From assembly GCA_002428055.1 (NCBI GenBank), contig DIZY01000030.1, forward strand, positions 1-5,875: 5,875 nt of DNA. Direction: 5' to 3'. Below are positions 1-4,742 of this stretch, piece after piece (the stretch's first letter is position 1; every line of letters starts with the position of its first letter). Source of the DNA: Helicobacteraceae bacterium UBA6016 (lineage in GTDB: Bacteria; Campylobacterota; Campylobacteria; Campylobacterales; UBA6016). A program made the translations under genes and the position numbers. The notes beneath the pieces were generated by a model, which saw only the letters and a list, made by a program, of their open reading frames with translations, was not told the origin of the DNA and did no database searches.

Positions 1-1
1 C

Positions 2-313
2 ATAGATATAAAAATAGGCAAACTCTCCATCAACCTTGCAAACAAAACGGTAACGGTAAACGAAAAACCAATCAAGCTAACCAAAAAAGAGTTTGAACTA
101 CTAGCCCTATTCGCAAAAAACGGCGGCAAAGTACTAACGCACAAATTTGTGCTGGAGAGCGTATGGGGCAGAGGTTATGGTGAGGAGACCCACTATTTGC
201 GTGTCTTTATGGCGCAACTCAGGAAAAAAATAGAAGATAACCCATCAATGCCAAAATACATCGTAACCGAATCGGGAATGGGGTATCGGATGAATATAGA
301 TATGCCGAATTGA
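2..313 (+). CDS. kdpE: KdpE-type response regulator, C-terminal DNA-binding domain (5' truncated by window)
   Basis: The open frame from the window edge encodes the last 103 residues of an OmpR/PhoB-family response regulator, namely the winged-helix DNA-binding domain. The receiver domain lies outside the window. Visible hallmarks are the LTKKEFELLALF helix, GKVLTHKFVLESVWG leading into the recognition helix with THYLRVFMAQLRKKIE, and the terminal wing IVTESGMGYRM. The THYLR(I/V)-M--LR-K-E-(D/N)P pattern and the TE-G-GYR ending match KdpE more closely than PhoB or OmpR. KdpE is the cytoplasmic activator of the kdpFABC high-affinity potassium transporter, phosphorylated by the sensor kinase KdpD. 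No kdp genes follow, so this would be the last gene of its operon. Its stop codon overlaps the -35 box of the next promoter. An OmpR-family regulator is certain; the KdpE identity is likely but rests on only half the protein. Confidence 0.82.
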   Translation: MDIKIGKLSINLANKTVTVNEKPIKLTKKEFELLALFAKNGGKVLTHKFVLESVWGRGYGEETHYLRVFMAQLRKKIEDNPSMPKYIVTESGMGYRMNIDMPN

Positions 314-338
314 CAAGTACAAAAAATTAGCGTAAAAT
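310..338 (+). promoter_or_regulatory. Sigma70 promoter for the leader peptide-leuA transcript
   Basis: A perfect TTGACA -35 box (310-315) is followed by a 17-nt spacer and TAAAAT (333-338), one base off the TATAAT consensus. Transcription would start near 345, about 25 nt before the leader peptide start codon. The -35 box overlaps the kdpE stop codon (311-313), so the promoter is packed directly onto the upstream gene. This is the best promoter match in the window. Confidence 0.72.
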
Positions 339-369
339 TTCGCCACTTAAACTTTTAAAGGAGCAGAAA

Positions 370-447
370 ATGCGAAACACGATTGATACGCAACACAACT
401 TTACAAAAGCCGTTTCCACACTGCTCCAACTCTCAACACTACTGTAA
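370..447 (+). CDS. Leucine-rich leader peptide upstream of leuA (candidate attenuator peptide)
   Basis: This is a 25-residue ORF too short for usual gene calling. It starts with ATG, preceded by a strong AAAGGAG Shine-Dalgarno (357-363) with a 6-nt spacer, and ends in TAA. Residues 16-25 read STLLQLSTLL, giving five leucines in the last eight residues. Their codons are CTG, CTC, CTC, CTA, CTG. In leuA, 23 of 25 Leu codons are TTG, CTT or TTA, with one CTG, one CTA and no CTC. Clustered, rarely used codons for the pathway's end product, directly between a strong promoter and leuA, are the hallmark of amino-acid leader peptides such as enterobacterial LeuL. There is no similarity to LeuL beyond Leu content. 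The peptide itself probably has no function; ribosome position on it would be the signal. The role is inferred, since no experiment or homologue is available here. Confidence 0.6.
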   Translation: MRNTIDTQHNFTKAVSTLLQLSTLL

Positions 448-541
448 AACAGACCCAATTTTTTAAACCCGTTGTCAAGGCATGCGCCGCATAAAGCGGT
501 CAAACACACATTTTTATTGTCAAAAAATAAGGAATTTCAAG
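448..541 (+). promoter_or_regulatory. leuA leader region between leader peptide and leuA
   Basis: This 94-nt untranslated stretch would carry any attenuation switch. A weak hairpin CTGT-AAA-ACAG (442-452) straddles the leader stop codon and is followed, six bases on, by six T (459-464). A second short hairpin GCCGC/GCGGT (486-490/496-500, loop ATAAA) precedes five T (511-515) at a distance too great for a classical terminator. The stretch 412-470 is rich in C and poor in G, as Rho-loading sites often are. The leuA ribosome binding site AAGGA (529-533) sits 8 nt before ATG 542. No strong G+C-rich intrinsic terminator is present. Confidence 0.35.
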
Positions 542-1849
542 ATGAGCCATACAAAATACAGACCATATCCTATTGTCAAAAATATAGCTAGAGAGTGGCC
601 GAACCGCCAGATAACAAAAGCGCCGATTTATTGCTCCGTAGATTTGAGAGACGGCAATCAAGCGCTTATAAACCCGCTTACCGTAGAGCAAAAAATAGAG
701 TATTTCAACGAATTGGTCAGCATGGGGTTTAAACATATAGAGATCAGCTATCCGAGCGCATCTGATACGGATTTTGAATTTACTAGACGCATTATTGAAG
801 AGGCAATAGCGCCGGATGATGTTTGGTTGCAGGTACTTATTCCCGCTCGCCGTGAGCTTATTGAAAGGAGCGTAGAGGCGATGAGGGGAGCCAAAAAAGC
901 GATATTTCATTTGTATAATCCGACAAGCGAGTTTCAGCGCAAAAATGTGTTTGCCAAAAGCGATGATGAGATTATCGATATGGCAGTTGAAGGCGCAAAG
1001 GCGTTAAAGGAGTTGACGGCAGATTTTGAGGGTGAGGTGATGTTTGAATACACGCCTGAGAGCTTTTCGCAAACTTCGCTGGAGTTTGCCGCCGCTATCT
1101 GTAATGCCGTAATAGATGAGGTAATGCCCACAAAAGAGCGCAAGATGATAATCAACCTTGCAAACACAATGGAAGCCTGCACGCCAAACATCTATGCCGA
1201 CAGAGTGGAATGGATGTGCAAAAACTTGAAAAACAGAGAGGCTATTATCGTCAGCGTCCACCCGCACAACGACAGAGGCACGGCGGTAGCCTCGGCAGAG
1301 ATGGCGATACTTGCGGGAGCGGATAGGGTCGAGGGAACATTGTTTGGCAACGGCGAGCGAGCGGGGAATTTGGATTTGGTGACCTTGGCTTTTAATATCT
1401 ATTCGCAAGGCATCAATCCGCATTTGAATTTGTCGCATATCGACGAGGTAAAAGAGTTTGTGGAGAATATCACTGGGATAGATACGCATATACGCCATCC
1501 GTATGCGGGGGAGATGATATTTACGGCCTTTAGCGGTGGACATCAAGATGCTATCAAAAAGGGTCTTGATAAGCATAAAAACGGGGACGGGATACATTGG
1601 GAGGTACCGTATTTGCCTATAGACCCGAAAGATATAAAAAGAGGATATGAAAAGGTAGTGCGGATAAATTCTCAATCAGGCAAAGGCGGAGCAGCGTTTA
1701 TCGTGGCACAAAAATTAGGGGTAGAGATGGATAAAGAGGAGCAGATAGAGTTTGGTAAAGAGGTAAAAAAAGAAGCTGATAAAGGTGGTAGAGAGTTAAG
1801 CCAGATAGAGATAGTGTCGCTATACCAAAGCTGGATTAGCTCTCGCTAA
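542..1849 (+). CDS. leuA: 2-isopropylmalate synthase, type 2, lacking the C-terminal regulatory domain
   Basis: This enzyme condenses acetyl-CoA with 2-oxoisovalerate to 2-isopropylmalate, the committed cytoplasmic step of leucine synthesis. The 435-residue protein has the HMGL-like TIM barrel. SVDLRDGNQAL (32-42) holds the metal-binding Asp37. FEYTPESFSQT (168-178) follows, then HPHNDRGTAVA (240-250) with metal ligands His240 and His242, and GNGERAGNLDL (269-279). FSGGHQDAIKKG (330-341) belongs to the subdomain after the barrel. The N-terminus (KYRPYPIV...REWPNRQITKAPIYCSVDLRDG) is that of the actinobacterial/fungal/alphaproteobacterial type 2 LeuA. Those proteins usually run 550-640 residues with a C-terminal LeuA_dimer leucine-binding domain. 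Here the frame ends just before it, so allosteric feedback inhibition is probably absent. ATG 542 is chosen because AAGGA lies 8 nt upstream and the conserved N-terminus begins here; the in-frame ATG at 482 lacks a properly spaced site. Related acyltransferases (citramalate or homocitrate synthase) are less likely. Confidence 0.9.
   Translation: MSHTKYRPYPIVKNIAREWPNRQITKAPIYCSVDLRDGNQALINPLTVEQKIEYFNELVSMGFKHIEISYPSASDTDFEFTRRIIEEAIAPDDVWLQVLIPARRELIERSVEAMRGAKKAIFHLYNPTSEFQRKNVFAKSDDEIIDMAVEGAKALKELTADFEGEVMFEYTPESFSQTSLEFAAAICNAVIDEVMPTKERKMIINLANTMEACTPNIYADRVEWMCKNLKNREAIIVSVHPHNDRGTAVASAEMAILAGADRVEGTLFGNGERAGNLDLVTLAFNIYSQGINPHLNLSHIDEVKEFVENITGIDTHIRHPYAGEMIFTAFSGGHQDAIKKGLDKHKNGDGIHWEVPYLPIDPKDIKRGYEKVVRINSQSGKGGAAFIVAQKLGVEMDKEEQIEFGKEVKKEADKGGRELSQIEIVSLYQSWISSR
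1836..1849. repeat. Palindromic overlap of convergent leuA and AMMECR1 stop codons
   Basis: The 14-bp overlap between the two convergent genes is a perfect inverted repeat, TTAGC-TCTC-GCTAA. The TAA of leuA (1847-1849) and the TAA of the minus-strand AMMECR1 gene (1838-1836) are mirror images of each other. With only five base pairs it is too short to act alone as a strong terminator. Confidence 0.6.
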
Positions 1850-2393
1850 ATTTATCCGCCTTATAAACATACACTTCAAGCTTGCCACTTTTGTAAAAGT
1901 CGGATTCGAGTCCGGCTTTTTGGCAGAGTCTAGAGATAAACTCCTCTTTTTGCGGTATCTCTTCCCAGACGGACGGCAAGAATGTAGCCTGATACTCTTC
2001 ATGTTTTATAATAAGTCCGCTCTCAAAAGGCGTAATTTTGCTAAGTAGCTCACTAGGAGACGAATAAACAACTTCTACCGGCACATGAAGTAATGAGAGT
2101 TCTATTTTTATAAACGGGAGTTCTGTTATATTGAGGGGTGGAAATCTTGGGTCGCGAAATGCGCTTGAGATAGAGTTTTCTGTGATGTCTTCATAGAGCG
2201 ACTTGTGTGCGATAAGCGAGCCGATACACCCTCTTAATGCGCCTTCTTTTGTCTTCAGTGTTACAAATACGGCGCCTCTCTCTGAAAATACCGCTGGTAG
2301 CTGATCAAGTCTTCCTAGCGGCGTTTTGAGTAGTTCACTCTCTATCGCATTCCTGGCAAGCCTCAAAGCAACTAGCTTTTCGCTCTCTGTCAT
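1836..2393 (-). CDS. AMMECR1-domain protein (AmmeMemoRadiSam system protein A)
   Basis: This 185-residue cytoplasmic protein is an almost complete AMMECR1 domain, named after the human protein of the Alport/elliptocytosis deletion region. The family signature LRGCIG is at 53-58, AFRDPRFPPL at 78-87, the beta-strand IKIELSLLHVP at 95-105 and FLPSVWEE at 138-145. Bacterial and archaeal members of this length are catalogued as protein A of the AmmeMemoRadiSam system, together with a MEMO1-like protein B and a radical SAM enzyme. The biochemical role is not established; the invariant Cys56 and the Arg/Asp motifs suggest a ligand or active site. The start ATG overlaps the upstream MEMO gene's stop as ATGA, which implies translational coupling, and AAGGAA (plus-strand complement TTCCTT, 2399-2404) supports it. 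The 3' end overlaps convergent leuA by 14 bp. Family assignment is firm, function unknown. Confidence 0.9.
   Translation of the reverse strand: MTESEKLVALRLARNAIESELLKTPLGRLDQLPAVFSERGAVFVTLKTKEGALRGCIGSLIAHKSLYEDITENSISSAFRDPRFPPLNITELPFIKIELSLLHVPVEVVYSSPSELLSKITPFESGLIIKHEEYQATFLPSVWEEIPQKEEFISRLCQKAGLESDFYKSGKLEVYVYKADKFSES
1895..1921 (+). terminator. Probable intrinsic terminator of leuA inside the convergent gene
   Basis: AAAAGTCGGA (1895-1904) pairs with TCCGGCTTTT (1911-1920) around a 6-nt loop TTCGAG. This gives ten pairs including one U-G wobble (1900/1915) on the plus strand, followed by one more T for a five-T run. It starts 46 nt after the leuA stop codon. On the minus strand the wobble becomes an A/C mismatch, so the structure should be weaker for transcripts of the AMMECR1 gene, whose residues 158-167 it encodes. 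Confidence 0.5.
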
Positions 2394-3190
2394 TGCCCTT
2401 CCTTATAAAACATAAAACTTCCGTAACCTACCACACTATCCTTATCACCCGTGGTGTCGCCGCTTGTTTTGTAGTCTAGCGTTTTTGATTTTAAGTTATG
2501 TTTAAGTGCATACTTAATCGCTGCGGAAATTGCCGGTTTTCCGCAAGCTTGACACACCGCCATAGCCTCCAAATCAAGTCCTTCGACACCTTTAATGCAA
2601 TACGAATCAATAGCAATCGCCTCTTTTTGCGGATAATAGTGACTCAAATCGCTACTTATTATTACAATTCTACTATCATCAAGCAAAAACTCTTCCAAAA
2701 TTTTAAACAGCTCTTCGTCTGCTATATTTCCATACACCAACGGCACTATGCTAAAGTTTTTTAGAGCAAGTTGCAAAAACGGCAACTGCACCTCCAGCGA
2801 GTGTTCTAACTTATGTGGAATTGCGCTGCTAATGATAGATGAAAATTTATTTGCTAATCTTTGCGACTCATCGGTATCGACTTTTATGCTTCCGATTGGA
2901 GTTTCAAAACTATCATCCGGACTCAAGGCGGCAGAGTCCAGATATACTCTATGCGAAGGCCCCATAATAAGAACTTTATACTCTCTATCCGAATCAAGAT
3001 TTTGGAGCTGGCGAAAGGCATATCCTGCCGTATAGCCGCTATATACAAAACCGGCGTGCGGAGATATAATAATAGAAGGTTTTTCTCCCATATTCGGCGA
3101 GCTATCTATTGCATATCTTGCAAACTGTGTAAGCTTGTCTTCCTCTTCTGGATAAAACATACCGGCAACGGCTGGATGCCTAGCGCTCAT
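2390..3190 (-). CDS. MEMO1-family protein (AmmeMemoRadiSam system protein B)
   Basis: This 266-residue protein belongs to the MEMO family, whose fold resembles class III (LigB-type) extradiol dioxygenases. It opens with the typical RHPAVAGMFYP (4-14). SPHAGFVYSG (43-52) carries His45 and GPSHRVY (77-83) carries His80. EHSLEVQLPF (129-138), SSDLSHYYP (179-187) and ACGKPAI (215-221) with Cys216 follow, then TSGDTTGDKDSVVGYGS near the C-terminus. The two His and the Cys line the metal- or ligand-binding pocket in human MEMO1. No reaction has been proven for bacterial members. ATG 3190 has GGAG eight bases upstream and is followed by the conserved N-terminus. It is the first gene of a two-gene operon with the AMMECR1 protein (4-bp overlap). 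The third component, a radical SAM enzyme, is not next to it here. Family assignment is firm, function unknown. Confidence 0.9.
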   Translation of the reverse strand: MSARHPAVAGMFYPEEEDKLTQFARYAIDSSPNMGEKPSIIISPHAGFVYSGYTAGYAFRQLQNLDSDREYKVLIMGPSHRVYLDSAALSPDDSFETPIGSIKVDTDESQRLANKFSSIISSAIPHKLEHSLEVQLPFLQLALKNFSIVPLVYGNIADEELFKILEEFLLDDSRIVIISSDLSHYYPQKEAIAIDSYCIKGVEGLDLEAMAVCQACGKPAISAAIKYALKHNLKSKTLDYKTSGDTTGDKDSVVGYGSFMFYKEGQ

Positions 3191-3243
3191 TATCTTCTCT
3201 CCGCTTTGTAATTAATTTGTGTCTTTTTATATCAAAAATTAAA

Positions 3244-3313
3244 TAAAAAATCTGAATAAATAATAAAAGCTCTTTGGCGCACTGTTTTGTTATGCCTGTA
3301 AATAGATTTTTTA
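3244..3313. repeat. 10-bp inverted repeat with 50-nt spacer
   Basis: TAAAAAATCT (3244-3253) is exactly complementary to AGATTTTTTA (3304-3313). It lies between divergent promoters, so paired operator half-sites are possible. It is very A/T-rich, so chance occurrence is also plausible. Confidence 0.35.
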
Positions 3314-3379
3314 ACAATAACCGAAAAATAACTGCCGAATAATAAACTCATATCGTGATTAAGCCAAAGACAGGTAAGC

Positions 3380-3404
3380 AAAAAGAATATGAAGCATTCT
3401 TTTT
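3380..3404 (+). repeat. 9-bp perfect hairpin upstream of the BON gene
   Basis: AAAAAGAAT (3380-3388) pairs with ATTCTTTTT (3396-3404) around a 7-nt loop. It lies 50 nt before the BON start codon, presumably in the 5' untranslated region. The single G-C pair makes it weak. It could be a poor bidirectional terminator, an mRNA-protecting element, or chance. Confidence 0.35.
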
Positions 3405-3453
3405 GAATTATTTGGACAAAGCAGTCATAGACACAACCAAAGGAGGCGGAACA

Positions 3454-4203
3454 ATGAAAGCAAGATATAGAGTGGCATCGGCAATGGCTGGTCTAGCTAT
3501 TATGGCAATTACTGTACCTTTACACGCAAATGATACTGACGACAACATAGAGTCCTCATTCAAAAAAAGCTTTGTCTATAAGACCTACCTAGACAAAGAG
3601 CACATCAAGATTAGCTCAAAAGACGGTGTTGTAACGCTAACGGGAGATGTCTCTAACGAGTCGTATAAACCTATAGCACAAGATACCGCAGAGGCTATTT
3701 CAGGAGTCAAGAGCGTAGACAACCGCATAGAAATCTTGGGAGATCGCCCCGCTAAAAGCTCAGACGCTTGGATAAAAATGCAGTTACAAACCGCACTTGC
3801 ACTCCATCGCAATGTAGATGTCGGTAAAACCGATATTTATGTAAGTAGCGGAATCGTTACGCTAAAAGGCGAAGCCACTAGTCAAGCCCAAAAAGAACTC
3901 ACAACAGAATATGCTAGAGACATCAACGGCGTCAAAGATGTGAACAACGGGATGACAATAGTCGGCGCAGGGCGCACATTGGGTGAAAAGATAGACGATG
4001 CATCAATCACCGCACAGTTAAAAATGACCCTAATGCTACATCGTTCGACAAGTGCGATAAGAACTACCGTCGTTACACATAACAGTGTAGTCACGCTAAG
4101 CGGTAAGGCCAAAAGCGCCGCAGAGAAAGATCTTGTCACAAAAGTCGTAGAAGATGTTAGAGGCGTCCATAGCGTAGTCAATAATATGACCATATCCAAC
4201 TAA
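3454..4203 (+). CDS. Exported protein with three BON domains
   Basis: This 249-residue protein has a Sec signal peptide: positively charged start (MKARYR), hydrophobic core (7-21) and probable cleavage after LHA at 25. Three BON (bacterial OsmY and nodulation) domains follow at about 28-95, 103-170 and 180-248. Each shows the alpha-beta pattern ending in a VxTLxG strand (VVTLTG 59-64, IVTLKG 134-139, VVTLSG 212-217) and a final (I/V)xGVxxVxNxxxI helix-strand. Domains 2 and 3 share a LALHR/LMLHR helix that domain 1 lacks. BON domains are thought to bind phospholipid surfaces, and OsmY-type proteins act in the periplasm during osmotic or envelope stress. That role is inferred here. ATG 3454 is preferred over the GTG at 3355 because AAGGAGG (3440-3446) sits 7 nt upstream and the signal peptide starts there. 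The next gene follows after 22 bp, so the two are probably cotranscribed. Confidence 0.88.
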   Translation: MKARYRVASAMAGLAIMAITVPLHANDTDDNIESSFKKSFVYKTYLDKEHIKISSKDGVVTLTGDVSNESYKPIAQDTAEAISGVKSVDNRIEILGDRPAKSSDAWIKMQLQTALALHRNVDVGKTDIYVSSGIVTLKGEATSQAQKELTTEYARDINGVKDVNNGMTIVGAGRTLGEKIDDASITAQLKMTLMLHRSTSAIRTTVVTHNSVVTLSGKAKSAAEKDLVTKVVEDVRGVHSVVNNMTISN

Positions 4204-4225
4204 TACAAAATTAAAAGGGCAACAA

Positions 4226-4516
4226 ATGAACACTAAAGAAACATTCCAACAAGCAAAACAAACTGAACTAGACGGGTTTAAAACTCAAATTGAACAATTC
4301 AAAGTTACCGCTGCGGCAGCTAAAGATGCCGCTAAAGTAGAGATGGAAAAGCAAATTAAAATGCTTGAAGTAAAAATGGAAGAATGCAAAGCAAAACTTG
4401 CAGAACTAAAAAAATCTGGTGATAGCACATTTGAAACAATGAAAAAAACTGTTGAGACTGCTTGTGACGCAATAAAAACAGCATTTAGCGAAGCTGCAAA
4501 AGCATTTAAAGCGTAA
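4226..4516 (+). CDS. Small coiled-coil protein, similar in style to sll1863-type stress proteins
   Basis: This 96-residue protein is predicted to be almost wholly helical. It is rich in Lys, Glu and Ala, has no Trp, Tyr or Pro, and has two cysteines (54 and 80). Residues 15-63 form a continuous amphipathic coiled coil. A Gly-containing break (SGDS, 64-67) precedes a second amphipathic helix (68-96) with a Phe/Ala face. There is no signal peptide or membrane segment, so it should stay in the cytoplasm. Layout and composition resemble short bacterial coiled-coil proteins annotated as sll1863-family stress response proteins, and more loosely apolipoprotein- or LEA-like helices. The function is not known. 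AAGGG (4215-4219) lies 6 nt before ATG. The 22-bp gap to the BON gene and the hairpin after the stop suggest a two-gene BON-coiled-coil operon. That it is a real gene is likely; the family label is tentative. Confidence 0.78.
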   Translation: MNTKETFQQAKQTELDGFKTQIEQFKVTAAAAKDAAKVEMEKQIKMLEVKMEECKAKLAELKKSGDSTFETMKKTVETACDAIKTAFSEAAKAFKA

Positions 4517-4524
4517 ATAACTCC

Positions 4525-4553
4525 GCATCAATCCGGGTACGCCGGATTGATGC
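4525..4553 (+). terminator. Perfect 12-bp hairpin after the coiled-coil gene (terminator-like, no U-tract)
   Basis: GCATCAATCCGG (4525-4536) and CCGGATTGATGC (4542-4553) pair perfectly around GTACG, starting 9 nt after the stop codon. Position and strength fit a transcript end. However, the following bases (ACAAACAAACCCCC) contain no T-run, and the other strand has none either. It may instead be a 3'-end stabilising stem or a Rho-assisted terminator. Confidence 0.5.
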
Positions 4554-4678
4554 ACAAACAAACCCCCTTACTACAATAAACACCATATTCCAAAACTGAA
4601 TTTATATCTCATAACAGTAATTAATTATAAATAGTATAAGCGAAATAAAAGACTAACATTTTATTAACATATTTCCGT

Positions 4679-4707
4679 TAGAATCCTCCAAACTTTGCAG
4701 ACTGCAA
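4679..4707 (+). promoter_or_regulatory. Possible -10 box and operator-like dyad upstream of the Bax1-I gene
   Basis: TAGAAT (4679-4684) is a fair sigma70 -10 match without a convincing -35, a pattern tolerated in Campylobacterota where the -10 dominates. Just downstream, near the expected transcription start, is the perfect dyad TTGCAG-A-CTGCAA (4695-4707), well placed for a repressor. Both assignments are from pattern alone. Confidence 0.3.
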
Positions 4708-4742
4708 GGCTTAAAATTTTAAACAACGGGAGAGTCTTAAGA

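Larger units (their letters stand above)
3191..3453. other. A+T-rich divergent intergenic region
   Basis: This 263-bp spacer separates the divergent MEMO and BON genes and must hold both promoters, but no consensus -35/-10 pair stands out on either strand. It contains a 10-bp inverted repeat with a 50-nt spacer (3244-3253/3304-3313) and a 9-bp hairpin (3380-3404). An open stretch continuous with the BON frame reaches back to a GTG at 3355, but that start has no ribosome binding site and is not accepted. Confidence 0.6.

Noticed and set aside
482..541. N-terminal extension of LeuA from ATG 482
   Set aside because: The nearest purine-rich sequence lies directly against this ATG, the 20 added residues do not resemble any LeuA N-terminus, and ATG 542 has a properly spaced AAGGA and the conserved start.
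448..541. T-box or other leucine riboswitch before leuA
   Set aside because: No T-box sequence, specifier-loop architecture or strong terminator/antiterminator pair is visible, and T-boxes are not expected in Campylobacterota.
500..1675. Long minus-strand open frames opposite leuA
   Set aside because: They lie antisense to a gene with clear catalytic motifs, lack good ribosome sites and show no recognisable domain; they are frame shadows.
2498..3211. Plus-strand open frames opposite the MEMO gene
   Set aside because: Compositionally these are shadows of the minus-strand gene, which has all family motifs; no ribosome site or domain supports them.
3274..3292. Sigma54-like promoter TGGCGC...TTTTGT upstream of the BON gene
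   Set aside because: The GG and the downstream element are off by one base in spacing, and the GC of the -12 box is missing.
3355..3453. Extended BON protein start at GTG 3355
   Set aside because: No ribosome site precedes it, it would bury the signal peptide 33 residues inside, and ATG 3454 has an ideal AAGGAGG.
4695..4742. Bax1-I start at TTG 4695
   Set aside because: The TTG lies inside a perfect dyad with no ribosome site, while ATG 4743 gives the expected family N-terminus.
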